From Dorea sp. (GTDB lineage: Bacteria; Bacillota; Clostridia; Lachnospirales; Lachnospiraceae), in assembly GCA_022769185.1 (NCBI GenBank), contig JALEKG010000026.1:1-36687 (forward strand): DNA of 36,687 nucleotides, given 5' to 3'. The notes beneath the pieces were generated by a model. It ran no database searches and was not told the DNA's origin. It saw only the letters and a list, made by a program, of their open reading frames with translations. Positions 16,605 through 24,265 of the stretch are shown piece after piece. Position 1 is the first letter of the stretch. Each line of letters opens with the position of its first letter. A program made the translations under genes and the position numbers.

Positions 16605-18119
16605 ATGCGGTATCTGGTGAATGGCAGTCAGATGAAGTCCGCAGATCAATATACCATCAGTCAGATGGGAATTCCTTCTCTTACCTTGATGGAGAGGGCC
16701 GCAGAAAAGTGTATAGAAGTTATGGAAGAAAAAGGACTGGATCTATCCAGTCCATGTATTGTGTGTGGATCCGGGAATAATGGCGGAGATGGTTTCGCAA
16801 TTGCAAGAATCCTGACACAAAAGGGATATCATGTTACCACATGCTTTGTGGGAAATGAAGCACACTGCACGGTTGAGACAACCGAGCAGATCAGAAGATT
16901 GAAAGAGACAGGTGCAAAGATCACCTGTGGCTATAAAGAGGCTGATTATAGTATTTTAGTTGATGCTATATTTGGAGTTGGATTAAGCAGAGAGATTACT
17001 GGAAATTATCGTCACATAATCGAGCAGATGAATCGGTCTGGCGGGGTAAAGTTTGCAGTTGACATGCCTTCCGGGATTCATTCCGGAGAGGGGACTGTTC
17101 TAGGGATTGCTTTCAGGGCAGATTATACCGTTACATTTCAGCTGGAAAAAATTGGTCTAAAGCTGTATCCCGGAAAAGAATATGCAGGCTGTGTAATCCC
17201 GGCAGATATCGGTATTCATACAGATCTGATAGAATTGGACACTCAAGTCGCATATACTTATGATAAAGAGGAATACTGTAGTATATTACCGGCCAGAACA
17301 GCGGATTCTCATAAGGGAACATACGGAAAGCTTCTGGTAATTGCAGGGAGCAAAGGGATGTCAGGTGCCGCATATCTGAATGCGAAAGCGGCATACCGGA
17401 CCGGTGTAGGGCTGGTACAGATTTATACACCGGAAGAAAACAGAGTCATCCTGCAGACACTGCTTCCGGAGGCAATCATTTCCACGTATACCTCTTATGA
17501 TGAAGAACAGCTGCTGCGGCTTCTTGCGTGGGCTGACACAGTGTGTATCGGTTCCGGGATCGGCACAGGAAAGAATTCCTGGAAGATTCTAAAAACTACA
17601 ATTACGCATGGGAAGGTTCCATGCCTGATTGATGCGGATGGGCTGAATCTTCTGGCGAAACATAAAAAATATCTCAGCCAGTTATCTTCAGATCAGGTGG
17701 TTCTGACACCTCATATGAAAGAAATGGAACGGCTGACGGATAAAAGCGTATCAGAATTAAAGCAGAAAAGAATGGAACTTTTGAATGAATTTGTTCAGCA
17801 GTATCCGGTTGTCTGTGCATTGAAAGATTCCAGGACCGTGGTTGCTTCTCATCAAAAAGCACCTTATGTCAATCTATCCGGTAACAGTGCAATGGCAAAA
17901 GCGGGATCCGGGGATGTGTTGACAGGAATCATTGCCGGCCTGATGGCACAAAAGGTTCCATGTTATGAAGCGGCTGTCCTGGGAGTCTATCTTCACGGAG
18001 CAAGTGGAGATCGTGCGCGAGACAGAAAAGGAAGCTACAGCGTCATGGCAGAGGATCTGATTGAGAACTTAAGCAGCGTATTGATAGAACAGGAGGAGAT
18101 GGCACATGAAAAAATATAG
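16605..18119 (+). CDS. nnr: Bifunctional NAD(P)H-hydrate epimerase/dehydratase
   Basis: It repairs damaged NAD(P)H hydrates. The N-terminal YjeF_N domain (about 1-215) interconverts the epimers: it has ADQYTISQMGIPSLTLMERAA, CGSGNNGGDGFAIAR and VDMPSGI. The C-terminal ribokinase-like domain (about 225-500) is the ADP/ATP-dependent dehydratase, with DSHKGTYGKLLVIAGS, DADGLN, LTPHMKEM and the phosphate-binding AKAGSGDVLTGIIAGL. ATG 16605 is preceded by GGAGGTGAT; the frame is open to 16554, but that stretch is the rex terminator. The stop overlaps the start of alr by 14 bases, so the two are translationally coupled. Length is 504 aa, as usual for the fused form. Confidence 0.93.
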   Translation: MRYLVNGSQMKSADQYTISQMGIPSLTLMERAAEKCIEVMEEKGLDLSSPCIVCGSGNNGGDGFAIARILTQKGYHVTTCFVGNEAHCTVETTEQIRRLKETGAKITCGYKEADYSILVDAIFGVGLSREITGNYRHIIEQMNRSGGVKFAVDMPSGIHSGEGTVLGIAFRADYTVTFQLEKIGLKLYPGKEYAGCVIPADIGIHTDLIELDTQVAYTYDKEEYCSILPARTADSHKGTYGKLLVIAGSKGMSGAAYLNAKAAYRTGVGLVQIYTPEENRVILQTLLPEAIISTYTSYDEEQLLRLLAWADTVCIGSGIGTGKNSWKILKTTITHGKVPCLIDADGLNLLAKHKKYLSQLSSDQVVLTPHMKEMERLTDKSVSELKQKRMELLNEFVQQYPVVCALKDSRTVVASHQKAPYVNLSGNSAMAKAGSGDVLTGIIAGLMAQKVPCYEAAVLGVYLHGASGDRARDRKGSYSVMAEDLIENLSSVLIEQEEMAHEKI

Positions 18120-19269
18120 CAGAGTTCTGGCAAGGGTCGATTTGGACGCGGTAGAATATAATGTAGAAATGATGAAAAAAAATCTGAATGAAGATGTTCA
18201 GATGATGGTGGTACTAAAGACAGACGGATATGGACATGGAGCCCCACAGATTGCAAAAGCACTTGCTTTTAAAGATTATATCTGGGGATATGCAGTAGCA
18301 ACTTTAGAAGAAGCAATCGTACTGAGAAATGCAGGAATCGGGAAAAAAATCCTGGTTCTTGGCTGTGTCTTCCCAGAACAGCGGGAAGATCTGATCGAAC
18401 AGAATGTACGTATGACAATCTATACGAAAGAGATGGCGAAAGAGCTTTCTGATCTTGCCGTCCGAATGGGGGAAAAAGCCTATATTCACATCAAACTGGA
18501 TACAGGAATGTCCCGTCTTGGTTTTCAGATCACAGAGGAATCTGCCGATATAATTGCAGAGATCAGCAAGCTGCCTAATCTGGTCATGGAAGGAATGTAT
18601 ACACATTTTGCAAAAGCCGATGAGACGGATAAAGCATTTACAGACGAACAGTTACAAAAATTTCTGTGGATGAAACAAGAACTGGAAGCCAGAGGATGTA
18701 CTGTTCCGTACTGCCATTGTTCGAACAGTGCAGGGATCATTGATCTCAAAAAAGCGAACATGAATCTGGTTCGGGCAGGAATCTCTACTTATGGCATGTA
18801 TCCATCGGAAGAGGTGCAAAAGAAAAACGTTCCACTGAAGCCTGCGATGGAACTGATCAGTCATGTAACACATGTCAAATGGCTTGAGGCCGGAAGATCC
18901 ATCAGTTATGGCGGAACTTATACAACAACGCGTCCAACCAGAGTTGCAACGATTCCGGTCGGATATGGAGATGGTTATCCAAGAAGCCTTTCGAATAAGG
19001 GATTTGTATTAATACATGGCAAAAGAGCACCAATCCTTGGCCGTATCTGCATGGATCAGTTTATGGTTGATGTCACCGAGATCGAAGATGTACAGTTTGG
19101 CGATAAAGTCATTTTGATTGGAAAAGATGGAGATGATAATATTCCGGTGGAAGTACTCAGTGATCTCTCCGGCCGCTTTAATTATGAATTTGTATGTGAC
19201 TTTGGAAAAAGAATTCCAAGAGAATACATTTTCCGTGGAGAAATTGTAGAGCAGGTAGACTTTTTCTAA
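18106..19269 (+). CDS. alr: Alanine racemase
   Basis: This PLP enzyme makes D-alanine for peptidoglycan. K38 in VLKTDGYGHGA is the PLP lysine. Y268 in SISYGGTYTTTRPTR is the second catalytic base, and ATIPVGYGDGY and RICMDQFMVDVT are also conserved. VLKTDGYGHG instead of the common VxKANAYGHG is a variant, and the catalytic residues are kept. AGGAGG precedes ATG 18106, inside the end of nnr. At 387 aa it is full length. The nnr-alr-mazF order matches the Firmicute arrangement near alr-ndoA. Confidence 0.94.
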   Translation: MKKYSRVLARVDLDAVEYNVEMMKKNLNEDVQMMVVLKTDGYGHGAPQIAKALAFKDYIWGYAVATLEEAIVLRNAGIGKKILVLGCVFPEQREDLIEQNVRMTIYTKEMAKELSDLAVRMGEKAYIHIKLDTGMSRLGFQITEESADIIAEISKLPNLVMEGMYTHFAKADETDKAFTDEQLQKFLWMKQELEARGCTVPYCHCSNSAGIIDLKKANMNLVRAGISTYGMYPSEEVQKKNVPLKPAMELISHVTHVKWLEAGRSISYGGTYTTTRPTRVATIPVGYGDGYPRSLSNKGFVLIHGKRAPILGRICMDQFMVDVTEIEDVQFGDKVILIGKDGDDNIPVEVLSDLSGRFNYEFVCDFGKRIPREYIFRGEIVEQVDFF

Positions 19270-19357
19270 AATATTTTCGTTCCTGCTACTTTCATAGAAT
19301 ACATCCGAAAAAGATGGAAATACTTATTTTATCTTAAGAAATCGGAGTGTGAAAGAA

Positions 19358-19705
19358 GTGCAGGTAAGACGTGGAGATATCTATTATGCAGATTTGAGCC
19401 CGGTTGTGGGTTCGGAACAGGGTGGGATCCGTCCGGTTCTGATCATACAGAATGATGTAGGAAACAGACATAGCCCGACGGTCATCTGTGCCGCTATTAC
19501 TTCACGTATGAATAAGGCAAAATTGCCGACACATGTTGAAATAGATGCAAGAAAATATCAGATTGTAAAAAATTCCGTGATTCTGCTTGAACAGGTGCGG
19601 ACAATCGACAAACAGAGATTAAAAGATCTGGTATGTCATTTGGATAAAGAAATAATGAACAAGGTTGATGAAGCTTTAAAAATCAGTTTTGAGCTTCATA
19701 CATAG
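19358..19705 (+). CDS. mazF: MazF/PemK-type endoribonuclease toxin (NdoA-like)
   Basis: MazF/EndoA toxins cut mRNA at short specific sites. The conserved N-terminal block [20 protein letters not shown] is followed by RPVLIIQND, the CAAITSR strand and [11 protein letters not shown], all with the catalytic Arg and Thr/Ser positions of the family. I start at GTG 19358, about 10 bases after GGAG; the GTG at 19349 is too close to that site. Length is 115 aa, as usual. B. subtilis has the antitoxin gene ndoAI between alr and ndoA, but the 88 bases here hold no open frame for one. It is either unpaired or served by an antitoxin elsewhere. The next gene follows after 25 bases. Confidence 0.9.
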   Translation: MQVRRGDIYYADLSPVVGSEQGGIRPVLIIQNDVGNRHSPTVICAAITSRMNKAKLPTHVEIDARKYQIVKNSVILLEQVRTIDKQRLKDLVCHLDKEIMNKVDEALKISFELHT

Positions 19706-19730
19706 AAAAGGAGTTAAAGGGAAAAAGGTT

Positions 19731-20525
19731 ATGATTGAAGGAAGTTTGTTTGGCAGGATGAAACAGATATTCCAGCTGGAAGATGAGATGGATGAAGATA
19801 CGCAGCGGGAAGCGGCAGAGCTGATCCGTAACATCTTCCGATATATGGATAAAGATGCAAAAGACATTATGACACATCGAAAAAACATTGTTGCGGTTGA
19901 TGGAAACTGGACTTTAGAAAAAGCACTTCGCTTCATGCTGGAAGAGAATTATTCAAGATTTCCAATTTTTGAGGAAGATATTGATGAGATTACCGGAATT
20001 ATCCATTTAAGGGAAGCGATGTCCTGTTATCTGGATGAGAATCTGAGAGAACAGCCGGTAAAAGAATTAAAAGATTACATAAGACCGGTTACCTACATCC
20101 CGGAGACGAAAAGTATTGATACATTATTTAAGCAGATGCAGGCCAAAAAGAATCATATGGTCATTGTCCTGGATGAATATGGACAGACTTCTGGACTGGT
20201 AGCGATGGAAGATATCCTGGAAGAGATCGTAGGAAATATTCTGGATGAGCATGATGAGGAAGAAGAGATGATCCTTCGTCAGAGCGACGGAAGCTTCCTT
20301 GCCAATGGAATGACGGAACTGGAAGATCTGGAAGATTTGATTCCGATTACATTTGAAAAAGAAGAATATGAAACTTTGAACGGATTTCTGATCGATCAGC
20401 TGGACCGTATCCCTTCGGAAGATGAACACTGTGTTGTGGAGTATGAAGGATATCGATTTACAGTTCTTTTCGTAGACAATAATACAATCCAGACAGTTAA
20501 GATTGAAAAACAGCCAGAAGCGTGA
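19731..20525 (+). CDS. CBS-domain protein, CorC/HlyC-like (hemolysin C family)
   Basis: It has a pair of CBS domains (about residues 45-170) beginning IMTHRKNIVAVDGNWTLEKAL and containing DEYGQTSGLVAMEDILEEIVGNILDEHD. A C-terminal CorC_HlyC (transporter-associated) domain runs from about 185 to the end. The N-terminal DUF21 membrane domain of the large relatives is missing, as in CorC, so it is probably cytosolic. CorC has been linked to Mg/Co efflux; the name hemolysin is historical. ATG 19731 is chosen because AAAGGGAAAAAGG lies close upstream. An upstream TTG (19689) would overlap mazF. Length is 264 aa. Adenosine-nucleotide sensing by the CBS pair is known for such domains but not shown here. 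Confidence 0.85.
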   Translation: MIEGSLFGRMKQIFQLEDEMDEDTQREAAELIRNIFRYMDKDAKDIMTHRKNIVAVDGNWTLEKALRFMLEENYSRFPIFEEDIDEITGIIHLREAMSCYLDENLREQPVKELKDYIRPVTYIPETKSIDTLFKQMQAKKNHMVIVLDEYGQTSGLVAMEDILEEIVGNILDEHDEEEEMILRQSDGSFLANGMTELEDLEDLIPITFEKEEYETLNGFLIDQLDRIPSEDEHCVVEYEGYRFTVLFVDNNTIQTVKIEKQPEA

Positions 20526-20570
20526 TAGAATAAAAAAATGTGAAATTAGATAAAAGAGAGGGATAAAACT

Positions 20571-21302
20571 ATGTCAGGACATTCAAAATTTGCCAACATT
20601 AAACATAAGAAAGAGAAAAATGATGCTGCGAAAGGTAAGATCTTTACAAAAATCGGAAAAGAGATTGCCGTTGCAGTAAAAGAGGGAGGAAGTTCTGATC
20701 CTGCCAATAACAGCAAGCTGCGTGATGTCATCGCAAAAGCAAAGTCTAATAACATGCCGAATGATACAATTGAAAGAAATATTAAACGTGCCGCAGGTGA
20801 TGCAAATGCTGCAAACTATGAGCATATTACATATGAAGGATATGGACCGAACGGAACTGCTATCATCGTAGAAACACTGACTGATAACAAAAACCGTACA
20901 GCTTCTAACGTAAAAAATGCATTTACCAAGGGAAGCGGAAATGTCGGAACACCAGGATGCGTATCTTTTATGTTTGATAAAAAGGGTCAGATCGTAATTG
21001 ATAAAGAAGAATATGAAGGCGATTCAGATGAACTGATGATGCAGGTACTGGATGCAGGCGCAGAAGATTTCGTTGAAGAAGAAGACAGTTTTGAGGTGCT
21101 GACAGATCCGGATGATTTCAGCGCTGTCCGTCTTGCACTGGAGGAAGCAGGAATTCCAATGGCATCTGCGGAAGTGACCATGATTCCTCAGACTTATGTA
21201 GAACTTACAGATCCGAAAGATATTGCTAACATTCAGAAGACTCTGGACATGCTGGATGATGATGACGATGTTCAGGATGTTTACCACAACTGGGATGAAT
21301 AA
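20571..21302 (+). CDS. yebC: YebC/PmpR family regulatory protein
   Basis: The start [27 protein letters not shown] is the family hallmark, close to the usual MSGHSKWANIKHRK. Three domains follow over 243 aa, with GRNRT-like [14 protein letters not shown] and [15 protein letters not shown]. Family members have been described as transcription regulators and, more recently, as translation factors that help ribosomes at proline-rich stretches. Which applies here is not visible. It is 45 bases after the CBS-protein gene with a GAGAGGG site upstream, probably in the same run. Confidence 0.93.
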   Translation: MSGHSKFANIKHKKEKNDAAKGKIFTKIGKEIAVAVKEGGSSDPANNSKLRDVIAKAKSNNMPNDTIERNIKRAAGDANAANYEHITYEGYGPNGTAIIVETLTDNKNRTASNVKNAFTKGSGNVGTPGCVSFMFDKKGQIVIDKEEYEGDSDELMMQVLDAGAEDFVEEEDSFEVLTDPDDFSAVRLALEEAGIPMASAEVTMIPQTYVELTDPKDIANIQKTLDMLDDDDDVQDVYHNWDE

Positions 21303-21328
21303 TTTCTCTGCTATTAAGGAGCAATTGT

Positions 21329-22099
21329 ATGGAAGATACTAAAGAACAACTGAAGCAATTATTTGACGATTCGTTAAAGGAAATACCTTCATTTAAAAAA
21401 AAGTTTTATGAGGGCGCATTTCAGGCATTGTATAACGAGCACGAGAATTTTCTGGAAACTTTATCTGTCATGTGTGATGAGGAAGAAGAACATCTGAGTG
21501 ATCGGATGGAAGAACTTGCAGGTGTGATCCCCGAGTATGCGGAAGAAAAACTCCGTGCGGTCACAGCCAGAAATAAGAGAAAAAATCTTACGATGGATTA
21601 TAACCTGTGTATGGCAGTGTATGTGATACCACTGATTACCTATACCACTCATTCCAAAAAGTGTGACTGTAATCTGTTTGCAGAACGGATCATTGCAATC
21701 TGGAACGCAAAAAATGTGACGGGGCTGAAGCTTTCGAAGTCCTCTTTTGATGCTATCCGGGGAGGTTTTAAAAAAGGCTTATGCTATATAACCACAGCTG
21801 TGTGTGAAAGTCGAAATCTTCCGGATGATTGTTATGAATTGGAGACACTCAGAAAGTATCGTGACGGGTATCTGATGCAGACCGAAGAAGGAAAAAGGCT
21901 TGTAGAAGAGTATTACGATATTGCTCCCGGAATTGTTATGGCTGTTAATATGCACAGAGATGCTTCTGACATATATGAGAAAATCTACCAGAAATATCTG
22001 GTTCCCTGCATTCAGGATGCTGAATCTGGAAGAAATGAAGAATGTAAGGAACGCTACATAAATATGGTAACTGAATTACAAAATGAATATTTCATGTAA
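21329..22099 (+). CDS. Uncharacterised protein with a CFI-box-like C-terminal motif
   Basis: I do not know a function for this 256-aa soluble protein. The N-terminal part is acidic and helical (EEEEHLSDRMEELAGVIPEY). From about residue 152 it has CYITTAVCESRNLPDDCYELETLRKYRDGYL. This resembles the CFI-box module (CxIxTA ... LRxFRDxxL) found at the end of many unrelated bacterial proteins. Here the motif is followed by about 75 more helical residues rather than ending the protein. Cys are clustered (C113, C115 in KKCDCN, then C152, C159, C167). GGAG precedes ATG 21329, which lies 26 bases after yebC. No signal peptide or membrane segment is seen. Confidence 0.7.
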   Translation: MEDTKEQLKQLFDDSLKEIPSFKKKFYEGAFQALYNEHENFLETLSVMCDEEEEHLSDRMEELAGVIPEYAEEKLRAVTARNKRKNLTMDYNLCMAVYVIPLITYTTHSKKCDCNLFAERIIAIWNAKNVTGLKLSKSSFDAIRGGFKKGLCYITTAVCESRNLPDDCYELETLRKYRDGYLMQTEEGKRLVEEYYDIAPGIVMAVNMHRDASDIYEKIYQKYLVPCIQDAESGRNEECKERYINMVTELQNEYFM

Positions 22100-22147
22100 G
22101 ATCGTCTGCACCTTCGCAGAATGCAGATGCAATAAAGGAGAAAGATT

Positions 22148-23428
22148 ATGAGCAATTATAAGATGGAAACTAAGTGTGTCCAGTCCGGATATCAGCCGAA
22201 GAACGGCGAACCAAGATCTCTTCCGATCTATCAGAGTACAACATTTAAGTATGATTCCAGCGATGCAATGGGGCGTCTGTTTGACCTGGAAGACAACGGA
22301 TATTTTTATACCCGTCTGCAGAACCCAACGAATGATGCGGTTGCAGCAAAGATCTGTGATATGGAAGGCGGATATGCAGGAATGCTGACTTCTTCCGGAC
22401 AGGCTGCAAACTTTTATGCAATCATGAATATTGCACAGCAGGGAGATCACATTGTGTGTGTATCTGCTGTTTATGGAGGAACCTATAACCTCTATGCGCA
22501 TACAATCAAGAAGATGGGCGTAGAAGCTACTTTTGTAGATCCGGATTGTACAGAAGAAGAACTGAATGCCGCTTTCCAGGACAACACCAAAGCAATGTTC
22601 GGAGAGACAATCTCTAATCCGTCACTGGCAGTTCTGGATTTTGAAAAATTTGCCAAGGCAGCACATACGCATGGGGTACCGTTTATTGTTGATAATACGT
22701 TTGCAACCCCGATCAATTGCCGGCCAATTGAATGGGGAGCAGATATTGTAACTCACTCTACTACAAAATATATGGACGGACATGCTTCTGCAGTAGGCGG
22801 GGCAATCGTTGACAGTGGTAATTTTGACTGGGAGGCATATGCAGATAAATTCCCTGGTCTTACGACACCCGATGAGACTTACCACGGAATCGTATATACA
22901 CAGAAATTCGGCAAAGGCGCTTATATCACAAAAGCAACTTCCCAGCTGATGAGAGACCTTGGATCCATTCAGTCCCCACAGAACGCGTTTCTTTTGAATC
23001 TTGGTCTGGAATCTTTACATCTTCGTATGCCAAGACATTGTGAAAATGCGCTTGCTGCAGCAAAATATCTTCAGAATCATGAAAAAGTTGCATGGGTGAA
23101 CAGCCCGTCACTTCCGGGAGACAAGTATTACGATGTTGCACAGAAATATATGCCGGATGGCACCTGCGGAGTGATTACATTTGGTGTAAAAGGTGGCAGA
23201 GACGCATGTGTACGTATGATGGACAGCCTGAAGATGATCTCGATCGTAACTCATGTTGCAGATGCAAAGAGCTGTGTACTTCATCCTGCAAGCCACACAC
23301 ATCGTCAGATGAACGATCAGGAGCTTCTGGAAGCAGGCGTACAGCCGGATCTGATCCGTTTCAGTGTAGGAATTGAAAATATTGATGATATCATTGCAGA
23401 CCTTGAACAGGCACTTGCACAGGTATAA
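22148..23428 (+). CDS. metY: O-acetylhomoserine sulfhydrylase (Cys/Met metabolism PLP enzyme)
   Basis: It is a gamma-family PLP enzyme that most likely joins sulfide or methanethiol to O-acetylhomoserine, giving homocysteine or methionine. K207 in HSTTKYMDGHAS is the PLP lysine. YTRLQNPTND, SSGQAANFYAI, VDNTFATPINCRP and the C-terminal HVADAKSCVLHPASHTHRQM are typical of MetY. The 426-aa length, longer than MetB or MetC (about 380), supports MetY. No SAM riboswitch or T-box is seen in the 48 bases upstream, only an AAAGGAG site. A terminator hairpin follows directly. Confidence 0.9.
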   Translation: MSNYKMETKCVQSGYQPKNGEPRSLPIYQSTTFKYDSSDAMGRLFDLEDNGYFYTRLQNPTNDAVAAKICDMEGGYAGMLTSSGQAANFYAIMNIAQQGDHIVCVSAVYGGTYNLYAHTIKKMGVEATFVDPDCTEEELNAAFQDNTKAMFGETISNPSLAVLDFEKFAKAAHTHGVPFIVDNTFATPINCRPIEWGADIVTHSTTKYMDGHASAVGGAIVDSGNFDWEAYADKFPGLTTPDETYHGIVYTQKFGKGAYITKATSQLMRDLGSIQSPQNAFLLNLGLESLHLRMPRHCENALAAAKYLQNHEKVAWVNSPSLPGDKYYDVAQKYMPDGTCGVITFGVKGGRDACVRMMDSLKMISIVTHVADAKSCVLHPASHTHRQMNDQELLEAGVQPDLIRFSVGIENIDDIIADLEQALAQV

Positions 23429-23438
23429 AAAAGAACGG

Positions 23439-23478
23439 ATATCTCCATACTAATTGAAAAAGTATGGAGGTATTTTTT
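23439..23478 (+). terminator. Terminator hairpin that contains the tepA ribosome-binding site
   Basis: ATATCTCCATACT (23439-23451) pairs with AGTATGGAGGTAT (23461-23473; one G-T wobble), followed by TTTTTT. The right arm contains GGAGG (23466-23470), the ribosome-binding site of the next gene at ATG 23479. When the stem forms it can end transcription from metY and also hide this site. Confidence 0.8.
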
Positions 23479-24201
23479 ATGGAAAAAGATGAAGCCAACA
23501 TTCAGGAGGAATTGCAGAAGGAAGATCAAAGACAGGAAGAAATTAAGGAAACAGGAAGTGTGAATCTGAATGAGAGCAAAAACCAGTACCACATCAAGCT
23601 ATTATCGATCGTAGGGGAGATCGAAGGGCATGAGGCCGTATCTGGCAACACAAAATCAACCAAGTATGAACATCTTCTCCCGATGCTTGCAGAGGTAGAA
23701 GACAGTGATGAGATCGAAGGCCTTTTGATTCTGTTAAATACTTTGGGGGGAGATGTGGAAGCCGGATTATCGATTGCAGAGATGATCGCTTCTCTGAGTA
23801 AACCAACCGTATCTCTGGTGCTTGGCGGGAGTCATTCTATCGGAGGACCGCTGGCAGTATCAGCGAAATATTCCTTCATTGTTCCAAGCGGGACCATGAT
23901 CATACACCCGGTGCGGTCGAATGGGATGTTTATTGGCGTAACACAAAGTCTGAATAATATGCTGAGGACCCAGGACCGGATTACCAGATTCCTTGCGGCC
24001 CATTCTCATATGTCACAGAAACGGATTGAAGAGCTGATGCTGAATCCGACAGAATTAGTAAAAGATGTCGGAACATTATTGGAAGGGGAGGAAGCAGTGA
24101 AAGAAGGGCTGATCGATGAAGTAGGAGGCTTAAGCAGCGCATTGAATAAATTGCACGAAATGATCGATGAATGGCGCATGAAAAAGAGTAAAAATGTTTA
24201 A
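23479..24201 (+). CDS. tepA: ClpP-like serine protease, TepA family
   Basis: A Clp-fold protein of 240 aa. The nucleophile is probably S120 in GGSHSIGG, the counterpart of ClpP GxASMG. H143 in IIHPVRSNG is the likely His of the triad. The loop NTLGGDVEAGLSIAEMI matches the ClpP substrate groove. The N-terminal 35 residues are Glu/Gln/Lys-rich. In B. subtilis the relative TepA (YmfB) is encoded next to spoIIIE, as here, and has been linked to protein export and forespore degradation; the role here is inferred. I use ATG 23479 because GGAGG ends 8 bases upstream; the in-frame ATG 23464 overlaps that site. Confidence 0.88.
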   Translation: MEKDEANIQEELQKEDQRQEEIKETGSVNLNESKNQYHIKLLSIVGEIEGHEAVSGNTKSTKYEHLLPMLAEVEDSDEIEGLLILLNTLGGDVEAGLSIAEMIASLSKPTVSLVLGGSHSIGGPLAVSAKYSFIVPSGTMIIHPVRSNGMFIGVTQSLNNMLRTQDRITRFLAAHSHMSQKRIEELMLNPTELVKDVGTLLEGEEAVKEGLIDEVGGLSSALNKLHEMIDEWRMKKSKNV

Positions 24202-24229
24202 TGACAGTCATTTGAAAAAATGCTATACT
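24201..24229 (+). promoter_or_regulatory. Promoter of ftsK
   Basis: ATGACA (24201-24206) and TATACT (24224-24229) are 17 bases apart, with TGC directly before the -10 (extended -10). It sits between tepA and ftsK, so ftsK need not depend on tepA readthrough. Confidence 0.6.
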
Positions 24230-24265
24230 ACTAAAGAGTATAGCCAGAAATAAGGGGGAGATAAG

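Noticed and set aside
22100-22147. SAM riboswitch or T-box ahead of metY
   Set aside because: The gap is only 48 bases and lacks any conserved riboswitch core.
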